From: Hymenoscyphus infarciens
Taxonomy: Eukaryota; Ascomycota; Leotiomycetes; Helotiales; Helotiaceae
Reading direction: 5' to 3'
Assembly: GCA_001414345.1 (NCBI GenBank)
Contig: LLCB01000477.1
Location: 1-31,708 of the forward strand
DNA: 31,708 nucleotides
In this document: one piece after another, positions 10,902 to 21,936 of the stretch
Layout: each line of letters starts with the position of its first letter
How positions within the stretch are numbered: position 1 is the first letter of the stretch
The notes under the pieces: model-generated
Database searches by the model: none
What the model was told of the DNA's origin: nothing
Seen by the model: only the letters and a program-made list of their open reading frames with translations
Made by a program: the position numbers and the translations under genes

Positions 10902-11530
10902 ATTTTAGTTACTTAGAAAAGTTTTTTTAATAAAAACCTTTTATTCTAAGTAGTTATACTACTTAGAATAGCTTAGTTAATAAAAGACTTACTAATCTAA
11001 GTTATATAACTATTTAAAATAGCTTATTTAATATTAATATCTCTAATCTAAGTAGTATAACTACTTTAAATAGCTTATTTAATAAAGACTCTTTTTTCTA
11101 AATAGTTATACTATTTAAAAGAGCTTATTTAATATAAAGATCTTTATTCTAAGTAGTATAACTACTTAAAATAGCTTATTTAATATAAATATCTCTAATC
11201 TAAGTAGTTATACTATTTAAAATAGCTTATTTAATATAAAGCTTTATATTCTAAGTAGTATACTACTTAAAATAGCTTATTTAATAAAGACTTCTTTTTC
11301 TAAATAGTTATACTACTTAAAATAGGTTCTTTAATTAAGACCTCTTTTTCTAAATAGTTATACTACTTAAAATAGCTTATTTAAAAAAATATCTCTAATC
11401 TAAGTAGTTATACTACTTAGAATTGCCTATTTAATATAAATATCTCTAATCTAAGTAGTATAACTACTTAAAAAAGCTTATTTACTATAAACTCTTTCTT
11501 CTAAATAGTTATAATACTTAAAATAGACTA
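10902..11530 (+). repeat. Tandem array 2 of the ~50-bp palindrome-cored satellite
   Basis: About 12 units of the same family and orientation as the array at the left edge, with the core CTAAGTAGT-tat/ata-ACTACTTAG and linker aatagcttatttaata. This copy is more diverged: cores often read CTAAATAGT or end ACTTAAAA, and several units carry point changes in one palindrome arm (near 11002, 11100 and 11500). Edges decay gradually on both sides. Its internal position shows the satellite is not confined to the window ends. Confidence 0.9.
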
Positions 11531-11929
11531 GTCTAACTAAATAATAATTAAATAAGTAACTCTAAATATAAACCAATTTCTTCTAATAAATAAATATTAA
11601 TACCTCTTTCTCTTTTATTATTACTCTTAAATATAAAATAAAACCTAAATACTCCTTTTACTCTTCTTTCTACTCTTCTTTTATTAATACCTTATAATAT
11701 AGATAATAATTTTTATAACTACCTTACTCCTCTTATTACTAATACCTCTCTATCTTACTTTACTTAAACTATTAAGTAATCCTAACTTAGTATAAGTAAT
11801 ACTTCCTTTTAAATTAATTAAATATAGTAAAGTAATAATACCTTTATAGTTTTAGACTATATTAAATAACGTATTTAATAAGTAGTAAATAAATTAAACT
11901 ATAAGCTAGAATAAATTCATAAGTAATAT
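11531..11929. other. RIP-saturated interval, no gene supported
   Basis: AT-rich DNA between array 2 and the next ghost frame. It includes a pyrimidine-rich stretch at about 11600-11700 and has stops in all frames. Upstream coding sequence of the following ghost ORF could extend into it unseen. Confidence 0.4.
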
Positions 11930-13107
11930 AAGTTATTTACTATTAATAATATACCTTATAAGAGCCTTATACTTAATAATCTCTTTAAAGAGGTAAGGAA
12001 GAAGATATTAGTATACTAAGTATTATATAACTAATATATAAGTAGCTAGGGATTATTCTAAATAGAAATATCTAAAGTTATTTTAAATAAATATAAAGAG
12101 GTTAAGAATTATTTAAAAGACTCGAATAACCTAATATTAAATAGATAAGGGGTTAGATAGATAGCTTATTAATATTAACTCCTTAGCTAGTAAGAAAAGA
12201 AGGACTTTAAGAGATAAGCCTTAATTAAAAGTAAACCGTAGTTAGATATATTCTAAAACCCTCTACTATTTCTAGAATATAAAATAAATAAGTAGAGAGA
12301 ATATCTAGAAAAGGTAGTTAAATAGTAATAATAAGAGCTTTTATAATAAATAAAAGTTATTACTAATATAAAATCTAAATATTTTAATATTATATATATA
12401 TCCTCCTTTTAAAGTCGCTTACTTATTTCTTTATAAATAGAGTAGCTTAGCCTACTTAGATATAATATAATATTTATAATCGTAGATAAGGATAATATAA
12501 ATATAAGTATATAATTAGGATTAGAGAGTATAGAGAATAGAATAACCTTTTTAGAACTTTATAAAAAGAAGTAGCTTAGGTTTAATATATTTAATACTTA
12601 GGTAAAGACTATAAACCTATTAATTCTATTATTTATATTAGAGTAGGATAGTATATATAATATAATACTAAAGTAGTATAGTATATAACCTCTCTTAAGA
12701 GAAGTAATACTATCTATACTACTAATAAGTAGACTAGCTAATTCTACTAAAAGGAGAAGAGGATCTAGAGAGAGTAATAGTATACTTACTTAATATACTA
12801 GAATAATTTTAAAGCTTTTTAAGAGTTATAAAGTAGCTAGAGAGAGTAAAAGAAATAGAACTAAAATACTAAATAAGAAGAATTAAGAAAAGGAGTTTAT
12901 AATATAGGGTATTAAGCTAGTTTATAGAGTAGATTTAACTTAGGAAATAGTTCGAGATAAATATAATTTAAGAATAGTAGGTAATAAGGCTATCTAGAAC
13001 TAGATTTATTATAGACTATTTTAAGTACTACTAGTAGTATACTTTAGAAGAATTACTTTTTAATTTAGTAATAAATAAGACTTTTTTTATTTAAAACCTA
13101 TATTAAA
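11930..13107 (+). pseudogene. RIP-ruined ORF, about 390 codons, Gln-rich coiled coil and basic patch
   Basis: A single phase (codons at 11987, 12362, 12485) reads continuously to about 13107 with only TAA/TAG interruptions. In order it shows a helical N-terminal part (LFKEVRKKILVY near 11981), a Lys/Glu region around 12060-12240, a probable coiled coil rich in Glu/Gln/Leu/Val at about 12280-12350, a stop-free run around 12485-12510, a strongly basic patch STKRRRGSRESNS near 12745-12785, and a second helical part to 13107. The basic patch suggests nucleic-acid or nuclear association. No transposase, RT or integrase signature was found, and the family is unknown. Phase agreement over more than 1 kb is the best evidence that this was a real protein. 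Confidence 0.5.
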
Positions 13108-14999
13108 AATAAGATAAAGTAAAGGACTTATATCTCTTCTTAATATCTTATAAAATATTTTATAAAATTTCTCTTATAGTAAGATAAAACTAACTCTTCT
13201 TATTTATTAAAGTTCCTAGGAAATAGCTAGCTCTATTTTTATTCTAAAATTATTCTATTTTAAAAGTAAATTTATATAAAATATAGCTAATTTTAATATC
13301 TAATTTAATTTAAATAAATTATTTAAATTAAAACTATCTAAAAAATAGGACTTAATTAGGTACTATTTATATAAGTAAACTTCTTTAAGACTAATTACTA
13401 TAATAGCGAGTTACTCTTATATATACTTAATTCGATTAATTAGAACTCTTCTACTTATACTCTCTTAGTTAATCGATTTAGAGCTATATTCCTACGTTAC
13501 TTATCCTTAGTCTAAGAACTAGGTTTAAAATTTACTAAGAACTAGGCTAGATAAGATACTAAATAGGTAGAGACTATCTATTAACCTTATAGGCGCTACT
13601 AAGCTTATATTATTAGAAACTAAAACAGCTAAGCTACTATTAGAATATATTATAGATATAGTATTATAGTATTAGTAAAGAATTCCCTCTTACCCCTTTT
13701 AAGTTATATTATAAATACTAATTAATACTATATACTTAAATTAAGGCTACTAGTTTTCTTTATTCTCTTTTTACTAATATATCTTCTATAATTCCTTCTT
13801 TTTATAATAGCTATTTAATTATTTATAGTAAGTATTAAGACGTTATTTTTACTATTTATCTATTTACTTATTTAGCTAGAGAGGGGCTTACTTAGTTAAT
13901 CCTTTCTATTAAGTTAAATTAAGAGTATCTAGTACTAATAGGTTTATAAAAAGAGTAGTTAGAGTATAATTAGTCTTAATCTCCTCTCTTTACTAGGTTT
14001 AAGTAGTTTATTAGATCTTAAAAGATAAGTATAGGAGTATAAAGGCCTAAGAACTAGGGTTACTAATTCTAGAATCTAACTGTCTAATATATACTATATA
14101 ACGTCTAAGATACTAAGATAGATAATATAGTTTAAAAAATAATATGTTTTATTTACTAATTTTTAAATTAACTCTTCTCTTAGATAGTAGTAGGATATTA
14201 TAGAGATAGAGTATTATATCTATAATAGAGTAAGAATAGATTAAAAGTTTTCTTTTTTATATTAGATATAAAGGGATTTTATAGCTTTAGATATATCTAT
14301 AAGTAGTTATTTATTTTAGTACCTCTTATAATTAGCTCTTATTAAATAAGAGCTTAGCTAGCCTCTCTAAATAACGTACTACTAGAATAATAAACACTAC
14401 CTAGCTTTAATCTAGCCTTTTATAATTAGCTTATATCTAATAAGAGCTCGACTAATCTAAATACCTATAGTTACTTTTAAAGAGTCGTTATAATAATAAA
14501 CCGAATCACTACTCTCTTAGTCTAACTAGAATCTTCCTATATAGAGATAATAATTTAAGTATATACCTTCTTCTACTATTATATCTAGTTACTAAATAAG
14601 ATTTCCTAATAGACTTTTAAGACTACTATTATATAGGAAAATCATTACTATAAGTTTAATCTAGCTAGTGTAATTCTTAGCTAGAAGTTAGTTTATAAAT
14701 ATTAATAAGGCGTTATAGAACTCTAGATTATAGTTAATATAGGAACCTTTATATTTCCTTTAACTCTTTTCTACTCTATAACGCTTATAATATAGTTAGG
14801 ACTATATAAGGGATAGCTTATAATAAGTACTAGGTTTAGAGTAGATACTAGGTCTTAAAAGTAAACCTAGAAGAAATAAAATTTACTTTAAAAGGTTAAG
14901 TTATCTTCCTAGTTTATCTCTTAATATTATATAGTAGTAAAAGAGCTCCTTACTATAGTATAAGAGCCTTATTAGAGTTAGAATTAGAAGAATTATTAT
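13108..14999. other. RIP-saturated interval, no gene supported
   Basis: About 1.9 kb with stops in all frames. A diverged direct repeat of about 50 bp is visible (ttataattagctcttattaaat at about 14327 and ttataattagcttatatctaat at about 14421, 94 bp apart), but it is too degraded to classify. Some CG dinucleotides survive at 13410-13500 and 14440-14510. Confidence 0.45.
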
Positions 15000-15280
15000 A
15001 AGAAGTAATATACTCTCTTTATTCTTCTCTTAATATTACTCTCTAGATAGTTTAAGTCCTAGATTAATACTAGTATAAGGAATATTAGTATTAATAGTTA
15101 GTATAACCTTAAACAATTCTATCCCTTCCCTAGCTCTATAGCTAGAGTATTAATACTTAAAAAATAAATAAGATAAGAGAACTAACTATTAGTATTATAT
15201 ATATTAGTAAACCTTCTCTTACTATATACTAGAGAGATTCTTAACCTAGTAATTATTAGATTTATTATACTTCTTCCTAG
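15000..15280 (+). repeat. Diverged dispersed repeat, copy A
   Basis: The segment around 15099-15275 matches 15731-15744 plus 21937-22150, the sequence flanking the copia insertion, as a diverged direct repeat. The best-conserved block is 'gtattaatacttaaaaaataaat' followed by 'gagaactaacta' and later 'agagagat.ctta', allowing short gaps. Upstream similarity (from about 15048) is weak. It could be an LTR or solo LTR, a non-autonomous element, or a local duplication. No terminal motif is recognisable after RIP. Confidence 0.6.
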
Positions 15281-15739
15281 CCTAGTATCTAATAGGTATA
15301 TAGACCTAATCTAAAACGTTTAAAAAGCTTAAATTAGTTCCTTTAGTACTATCTAACTACCTTATAAGACCTTATTATTATTATTATTAAAGAGATACTC
15401 TTTCTAAACTTAAGAAGACTATGTCTTCCTATATTAATAATAGATCTAATTTAGTACCTTTATACTATCTTTATCTTAATAAGTCTTTTAAATCTTCTAA
15501 ATCTTTACTATTAGGAATTCGTTACTAGTAAAGAGCTAATTCGTTATACTTAATATAATTAAGGAGACTACGTAACTAGAAGCTAATAATAACTTCTTTA
15601 AGTTAGTTATATTCTTTTTAAATAATACTAGTAAAGTATCTAGAAAAAGGGGTCTTACTACTTATATATCTAATATAGGAAAGGATATATCTCTAAACTA
15701 TTCTAGGTATAGTTCTTAGATAAGACAACTATTATTAAT
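15281..15739. other. RIP-saturated DNA left of the copia insertion
   Basis: A 460-bp stretch with no supportable gene. A trinucleotide run (tta/att)n sits at 15384-15399. Its last part, from roughly 15690, probably belongs to the left half of dispersed repeat copy B, which the copia element splits. Confidence 0.5.
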
Positions 15740-15744
15740 ATAAG
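15740..15744. repeat. Target-site duplication, left (ATAAG)
   Basis: The five bases immediately before the 5' LTR read ATAAG and are repeated exactly immediately after the 3' LTR. Five bp is the usual duplication size for Ty1/copia integrases. Confidence 0.85.
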
Positions 15745-15916
15745 TGTCGGTATATATATTCAAGAGGTAAATAGCGATTCGGATTAGTATACGTGGTTAT
15801 ACGTGTACTCGCTTAGAGGCTACTTAAGTAGTTATCGTAGCTAGCTTTACTTAGTATATATAAACGATAATATAACTCTTTTTATATTGCTTTTATAACT
15901 ATAAGTTATACTAATA
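15745..15916 (+). repeat. 5' LTR of the copia element
   Basis: 172 bp beginning TGTCGG and ending AATA. It aligns without gaps to 21760-21931 with about 14 differences, every one a C/T or G/A transition. The canonical TG...CA ends are partly erased: this copy keeps TG at the left, and its final CA now reads TA. Confidence 0.93.
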
Positions 15917-16261
15917 CTAATTAGTAGATGTATAGATTAGATACTTAGTTACTTCGTATATTTCTACTATAGGTATACTTATATAAAAGTAAACTTAATA
16001 TTACTAGTAGACTCCTCTTCTCTAATTATAACTTCTTCTACTATTCAAATTCATAATAAATAGTAAACGCTTTTTAATATAGGAAGTACTAATTACTAAT
16101 ACTGACCTTCTATTATCCTCTAAGATAATTTATACTTTCTAAGATACTTATTCACTTAAAACCTGATATCTCTTTTACCTACTAAGTAAAGTACAAACGG
16201 ACTTTTAATAACATCTAAATTTAATTTAAGTAATAATAACATTTATAATATCTATAATATA
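15917..16261 (+). other. Copia 5' leader between LTR and gag
   Basis: 345 bp without coding signal. A primer-binding site would be expected right after 15916 (ctaattagtagatg...). No convincing complement to a known tRNA 3' end or initiator-Met half-tRNA is visible, either because RIP altered it or because the primer is unusual. Confidence 0.6.
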
Positions 16262-17890
16262 ATAGATACGCTGGCACTGATTCTAATAACTTTAGAAGCT
16301 TTAACTTCAGTATTAAAAAAAGCTTTAAAACTAGTACTAAAGCTAAAGTTAATATAAATAGAAGAGACGATTTTTATAGCTAAATAAGAAGAGGAGTACG
16401 TTAAAAGAGAGAATAAAGACCTTCTTCTTTAGGATAAATTTTAAGTAGACTTTAAAAGATAGGATTAAGATAAATTCACTAAAATCTACTAATCTACTAC
16501 TACTAAGTTATAACGAATACTTTATAAAAGAGGTATATAGGTTAAGATAGATAGATATAAGATACTTATATCTTAAGTACTATATAACACCGCTATTAAG
16601 GTTAACTAAACTAAGTGGCTAGACAAAGACTTAAAAGATATAGTATTAACAGGAGCTAGTATTAAAGAATTAAGATTCTATTATAAATATATAGTAGAAT
16701 ATACTAAAAGATAATAAAAGCTATAGTAATAATAACTTTAATAATAATAACCTCTAATTAAAAATATTACTTAAAATACCTAATCTAAAACAAAGGCTAG
16801 AGACAAAGCTTTATAAGCATCCTCTATATAATAATAATAATAACTAATATTATTATAATAACTGATATTATTATAATAACTAATACCTTTAACGACTTTA
16901 ATCTTATCGACTAAAAGGAAAGACTTAAGCGATCTAGCATAACCTCTAATCTAACTTTTAAGTCTACTAAAAGACAACTAGACCTCCTTCTTTACATCTT
17001 ATTAATTTAGTAAAGATATTAGTAGTAATAATTTTAATAATGCTTTTAAGTATCTAGAATATAATTAGCGATAAGATGATTATAGTAGAAGGCTACTAGT
17101 ATAAATAAATATAGTATATTTTAAAGATAAATTACCTTCTTAAAGTTTAAAGAGTTAAGACTACTCTTATGTATTAGACACCTTTATAAAGGTATATAAG
17201 GATAATTAAAAGTATAGTAGAAAAGAAGACAACTTTATAATTAAAGTCATAATATTTAAGAATATATATAAGAGGAGTAAGGTATTACTAGCGATTTATT
17301 CTCTTACCTTCTCAACTATATTAAAAGGTAATACTTTAAATTACTTCTATACTACGCTTTTTAATAAAAATATTAATTAATCTTTTAAAGTTTTATCTAT
17401 GTCTATATAATAATACTTTAAAGATAAACTTTATAAAAGAGGTTAATTATCTAAGTAGAATAATATTAATTTATAAGAGATAATATAAGTATTTAGAGTA
17501 TTAATATTAAGCTCTTTTAAGGATATATTATTAAGACTTAATTTACTAAGATTTTCCCTCTCTGTTGATTTTCGTACTAATAGTTAATTTTCGAATAAGC
17601 TAATTTTAATATATAAAAAAGTCTTAGATTATACTATTATAATATTAACCTTATCTTAAGACTCTTTAATTTCTAATACTATTACCCTTCTACGAAGTTT
17701 AATCTGATTTTATATAAAAGTCTATCTAAAGACAGTTATAAACAAAACTATAATAACTAAGAGGCACTTCTATAAGAGTAGATAATATAGTATAAATAAA
17801 TTTAATAATATAGATTAATATAAGAAGAAGAGGGTATATTATATATATAGAAAGGATAACTATTTATCTTAGGATTATAGTTAAGAAGAG
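16262..17890 (+). pseudogene. Gag region with zinc-knuckle-like motif
   Basis: The Gag half opens with a Leu/Ala-rich helix (DTLALILITLEAL), then an acidic-basic helix, then the conserved Gag core near 16500-16700 with the recognisable phrase W-L-D-K-D-L-K-D-I and LTGASIKELRFYYKY. A Gln-rich low-complexity linker follows at 16710-16780. At 17823-17895 the frame gives K-K-R-V-Y-Y-I-Y-R-K-D-N-Y, which looks like a zinc knuckle whose Cys codons (TGT) now read Tyr (TAT). Family knowledge: this box binds the element RNA in the virus-like particle. Confidence 0.8.
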
Positions 17891-18289
17891 TAAGACTATT
17901 ACTTTACTAAATAGACTAATAAGAATTCTAGATACTTTAAAGGTAAGTAAGATAGATATATTAGAAAGGTATATAATATAAATATAGTATATACTTAGAG
18001 TACCTAGGAAGAAGAGATATTAGAGATACTTTACACTATTACTTTATTAAAAGAAGATAATTACTTATTAAATACTAGTTTAAACAAAGAAGTTATCTAT
18101 TATAATATTACTTTTATAAGATTTATTAATAATTTAAATACTAAATAACTTACTACGAATTTAATAAGTTTAGCATAAAAACACACTATTAATAGATATA
18201 TTCTATAAAACCTAAACAACTTAAATAATACTTTTAACGTTATATATAAATTTACAGAGAAGGTATTTATAATAATAGCTAAAAGATAT

Positions 18290-18400
18290 ATAAAAGAGAA
18301 CTTCTTTAGTATGATAATTAATACTAGAGTAGCTTAAAAATTAAGTATAAGATATAACTAATATCTTATATATATTAGACTTATTAAAAGCATTCTAATT
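18290..18400 (+). pseudogene. Copia aspartic protease active site, mutated
   Basis: In the polyprotein phase, the codons after ATG ATA ATT (18311-18319) read Asn-Thr-Arg at 18320-18328, where the retroviral-type protease motif is Asp-Thr-Gly. GAT to AAT and GGA to AGA are both G-to-A changes. The location between the zinc-knuckle-like box and integrase fits the protease. Fold residues outside the motif were not verified. Confidence 0.65.
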
Positions 18401-18733
18401 AACAAAGGTATAAAGAGTTAATTTAACATCTAGTTTAGTAAGAGATATACTCTATCTTTAGGATTAATAATAGTTAATATACTAATCAGAAGAGCTAAAT
18501 TCTATATAGTATAATCTAATACCTCTTTTATTCTTTATATTAACAATATAAATAACTTAAATATTACTCTAAATAATCTTTAAAACGTACTTATCTAAGA
18601 GAATAAGAAAAGGATAGAAGTTAAAAGGTTCTTTATTATACAACGATTTAGATACTCTTTTCTACTCTAAGATAAAGCTATATATAACTTTATATAAGAG
18701 TATCTAACCTTTCTTATAGATATTAATATTTAA

Positions 18734-19440
18734 CAACTTTATAAGCGATTTAGCTACTTATTAGTACTAAGATTATAACGTGTACTAGAAAGAGCTAGGT
18801 ATTATATTAACTAAGGCATCCTTTAATATCTCGCTAAATTTTATAAATACTATTAGAAGCATAGAAGTTTACCTAGCTAATTTAAGTTTACTCTTTATAA
18901 TAACCTTAAATTTAATTATAGTGTTTTAATTAATACTTTCTTTCTTAATAAGTAAGTAGTCTTATACTATATAAATAAAGTAATAAGATATTAAGTAGAT
19001 AACTTTTTACTAGATATAAAAGTAATAACTATATAGAAGGTTTTCTAAAGATATTAGATTAATATATATTTTAGACCTCTTAATTATATTATTATAAATA
19101 CTAGAACAAACTTTATTAGAAAGGACTTCGTATACTCCACTACTAGAATAGGTACTATAGTAAAAACTATACCAGTTAAGGTATATAATTTAATTAGTAT
19201 AATAGAACGTTACTATAGACTAATTTAACAAGTATATAATATTATACGTAAACAAGAGCTATATCTCTTATAAAGTTTAGTACTTTAAATAGCCTTTAAA
19301 GTAATTAATAATATAATAGGTCTAAATAGACTAGTCTCTACTCTATTAGTATATAAGGTATATACTTAAATAACCGTAACTAACATACCTTTATAACTAA
19401 TTTCTATAAGGTCTAAGACCTATAAAAAGGCTACTTAAGA
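18734..19440 (+). pseudogene. Copia integrase (GAG_pre zinc domain plus rve core), mutated
   Basis: Starts with Q-L-Y-K-R-F at 18734, corresponding to the L-H-K-R-F-G-H box, then L-Q-R-V-L-E-R-A. The HHCC zinc ligands are damaged: the C-x2-C pair near 18843 reads Tyr-Lys-Tyr-Tyr. In the DDE core, the likely first Asp (18932-18934) reads Asn, and the second, in the 'TDAGTNF' box, reads Asn-Thr-Arg-Thr-Asn-Phe with Asn at 19097-19099. The third acidic residue, Glu of (I)ERYY at 19205-19207, is intact. The downstream phrase LVSTLLVYK (the usual P-x-LLVYG) marks the end of the core. This domain would have joined element cDNA to the chromosome. Confidence 0.88.
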
Positions 19441-20029
19441 GGTATAAAAGTAGATTACATCTTATTAAGTTAAAGAAGCTCTTAATATATAAAATAGACT
19501 AATTAACTAAGTTAAGAACTTACTCTTGAATTTAGACGTTTTAGTATAGAGGGAGTATATAAAGTCTTAGATAAGACCTTTTATCTTTTAAGGAATTAAG
19601 AATAAAAACTATATCGTAGTACTATTAAGTAGTTTTATAAAGTTTTAATCTATAGTTATAAAACTATACTTTATTAAAACTTCTAAAACTTTTAAAACAA
19701 TACTAATAACTAAGGAAGTTTCTAATATAATACTATCTAAAATAATACTATAACTCTATAAAAAAGAAAGAACTTTTAAGTAATAGAGTAGGTAGGAAGT
19801 AGAGTAGAATAACTAAGGTTTACCTTCCCTCTAATATTAACTTTATTACTTAGAGATTTATTAAAATACTAATATTCTAGAACTCTTATTAGAACCTCCT
19901 TAGAAGCACGGACGTAGATAGCTTTAAAAGTATCTAAGGCCTCTAAATAGGTCTTTTAAAGTATTATTCTAATAATTAAATACTTTTATAAACGATTTCG
20001 ACTATATTACTCTTAAAGATGTTAGAACT

Positions 20030-20870
20030 TTTCTTACTAATTTAAGTAAACCTTATAACGTTAAAGTATTTATAGCTAATAATAGTATAGTATATGTTAA
20101 ATTATAATAAAAGGAGATTAATAGATTAACTAATTAAGGTGTTTTTAAGATTATTACTTAGAAGGAGTTACCTCTTAATACTAGAATATTTAAATTACGT
20201 TTTATAGATAATATTAAATTTAAGAGTATAATACTTACTTTTATAAAGTTAAGATTAGTTATCTAAGTATATAATAATACTAGGAAGTTACTAGTACTTA
20301 CCTAGACGCCTACTATTTAAAGAGTAAGCTAGAGAATAATCCTTGTACTTATTATAATACTTCTAAGCTTACGAGTATTTATTTAAGATATTACTTAAGC
20401 GTATATATAATTGTTAACTAACTTAAATCAGAAGTTCTTTATATACTCTCTTAAAAGTTATCTCTAATAAAAAGATATATTCTTTAAGGTAATTAGACTA
20501 CTATATAGTATTCTAGAAGCTAGTAATCACTAGTTTACGACGTACTATAAACACTATATTATAAGGCTTATAATAGAACAGTTAACTTTCGACCTCTGTC
20601 TTTTGTATACTAAGTTATACTAGTACGATAAGTAAGCAAAGTTAGATACCTCTTTTAGTATAGTAGGCCTTTAAACTAATAATACTCTTATACTCGCTAA
20701 TAACGCTTTTGCTAATAAAGAAGAGCTTGTTATTAATAAAGCTAGATTTATGTCTAAGAAGAGAGAAAAGCTTACTATTAACTATCTAATTAAATTTAAT
20801 AAAAGGCTAATTACTAAGTATTATAACAGCTCTATATCTTTTACTTAGGATTATATAAAACACTTAGATT
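20030..20870 (+). pseudogene. Copia reverse transcriptase (RVT_2), mutated
   Basis: Recognisable RVT_2 wording in phase: KEINRL (20111), GVFKII, RIFKLRF, KLRLV.VYNNT, T.TPTI.RVS and F-I-x-D-I-T-x-A-Y. The first catalytic Asp is kept as GAT at 20387-20389. The paired catalytic aspartates, usually found here as T-D-D-T, read Thr-Asn-Asn-Thr with AAT AAT at 20678-20683, so polymerase activity is lost. Several CAA/CAG codons in the conserved blocks are TAA/TAG, exactly where Gln is usual (for example VI*VYN for VIQAYN). Confidence 0.93.
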
Positions 20871-21179
20871 TAGTATAAAAGGCTCTATCTAAGATATCTA
20901 ATATAAAAGGGATATTATATATAGTAAATACCAAAGATTAATATATTATATAACGTGTTAGAGAGATATACTTAGTTATAATATCCTAGCCTAAGACTGC
21001 TTTTAACTTATTATATACTATCTAAACTATTAATCTTTAAAATAATAATATTTTACTTCTTAATAAGCGAATTTAATAGTAAATTAATAATCCTTTAAAA
21101 GGACTTAAATTTGTTAAATTAGATAAATCTTCTTTAAAGTTATATGCTTTTATTAACAGATTATTCGCTAATAATAAAG

Positions 21180-21670
21180 ACTTGTCGTTATAAATCGGTT
21201 ACGTTATTACTCTTATAAATAAAGATAATAATACTAACATCTTATATTAGTCTTCTACTAAATATAAGAGAGTTATCTACAGTGTTTTAGTATTAGAATT
21301 ATATATAATAAGCTCTAGATTTAACGTTACAGCTTTAATAAAATCGATTTTTAAAAGTATCTTAGGATTTAAAGTGCTACTTATAACATATACTAATTTA
21401 AAGTCTATTTACGAATGTATAACTAAATTAAGTATGACTAAGGAGAAGCAACTAATAATTAATATTATATATCTATAAGAAGTATATAAATTAAGAGAGA
21501 TTAATAAGATTAAATAGATTAATAGTAAGAGTAATCCTACGAATACTATAACTAAAAAGGGTTACTATAATACTCTACAAAAGTTAATCAATACTAATAA
21601 GCTAGACATTAACCTTATAGAATAGATAGAACAAAATAAAAGACTGAAATAGAGCCTTCTTATTAGTTGA
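21180..21670 (+). pseudogene. Copia RNase H domain, mutated
   Basis: In phase, S-S-T-K-Y-K-R-V followed by V-L-V-L-E-L-Y marks the first acidic block with Glu kept. T-N-L-K-S-I-Y-E-C at 21392-21418 corresponds to T-D-S-K-S-L-Y, with the Asp codon now AAT at 21395-21397. KLSMTKEK and REINKIKWINSKSNPT.TITK are the usual C-terminal signature of this family, the last with TGG changed to TAG. The frame ends at TGA 21668-21670. Confidence 0.9.
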
Positions 21671-21759
21671 GGACGGGGATAGAGAGCTCTAATTAGTTAG
21701 ATTAAATATATAATTTTTGATGGTTTTAAATAACTTCTATTATTTTAAAAAAGTACTAG
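21671..21759 (+). other. Copia 3' untranslated stretch before the 3' LTR
   Basis: 89 bp between the terminal TGA and the 3' LTR. A purine-rich stretch, ggacggggatagagag, starts right after the stop at 21671. It is the only polypurine-like sequence here but is about 75 bp from the LTR, so the true polypurine tract is either mutated (ttttaaaaaagta just before 21760) or not identifiable. Confidence 0.5.
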
Positions 21760-21931
21760 TATCGGTATATATATTTAAGAGGTAAATAGCGATTCAGATT
21801 AGTACACGTGGTTACACGTACACTCGCTTAGAGGCTATTTAAGTAGTCATCGTAGCTAGCTTTACTTAGTATATACAAACGATAATATAACTCTTTTTAC
21901 ATCGCTTTTATAACTATAAGTTATATCAATA
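21760..21931 (+). repeat. 3' LTR of the copia element
   Basis: Same 172-bp length as the 5' copy. It starts TATCGG, where the 5' copy keeps TGTCGG, and ends CAATA. It keeps more ancestral C than the 5' copy at several sites (tacacg versus tatacg, gtcatcg versus gttatcg, acatcgc versus atattgc), so the two LTRs were mutated independently. Confidence 0.93.
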
Positions 21932-21936
21932 ATAAG
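21932..21936. repeat. Target-site duplication, right (ATAAG)
   Basis: Exact copy of the five bases before the 5' LTR. It fixes the right boundary of the element at 21931. Confidence 0.85.

Larger units (their letters stand above)
16262..21670 (+). pseudogene. Copia Gag-Pol polyprotein, RIP-inactivated
   Basis: A single-frame polyprotein of 1,803 codons counting the terminal TGA (21668-21670), a normal length for a fungal copia Gag-Pol. Every domain checked is in the same phase: Gag core (16472), zinc-knuckle-like box (17831), protease (18311), integrase (18734, 19097, 19205), RT (20111, 20387, 20678) and RNase H (21404). There is no frameshift between Gag and Pol. The likely start at 16262 now reads ATA followed by GAT ACG CTG; an original ATGG would become ATAG by a single RIP transition. 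Many CAA, CAG and TGG codons have become TAA or TAG. The terminal TGA kept its TG. Known catalytic Asp positions are lost in four domains, so it is both truncated by stops and catalytically dead. Confidence 0.93.
15745..21931 (+). mobile_element. Dead Ty1/copia LTR retrotransposon, complete
   Basis: A 6,187-bp element with 172-bp direct LTRs, flanked by a perfect 5-bp duplication. Domain order is Gag with a zinc-knuckle-like box, protease, integrase, reverse transcriptase, RNase H. Integrase before RT defines Ty1/copia (Pseudoviridae-type) rather than gypsy. All domains lie in one reading phase between the LTRs. Wording in the RT, integrase and RNase H regions matches the copia polyproteins common in Pezizomycotina genomes. 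It retains noticeably more CA/TG than flanking DNA (for example acacgtggttacacg in the 3' LTR), so it is a younger insertion, though still riddled with TAA/TAG stops. It cannot transpose by itself. Confidence 0.95.

Noticed and set aside
21671..21686. ggacggggatagagag as the copia polypurine tract
   Set aside because: It lies about 75 bp before the 3' LTR, whereas a polypurine tract should abut it. It is probably leftover 3' sequence.
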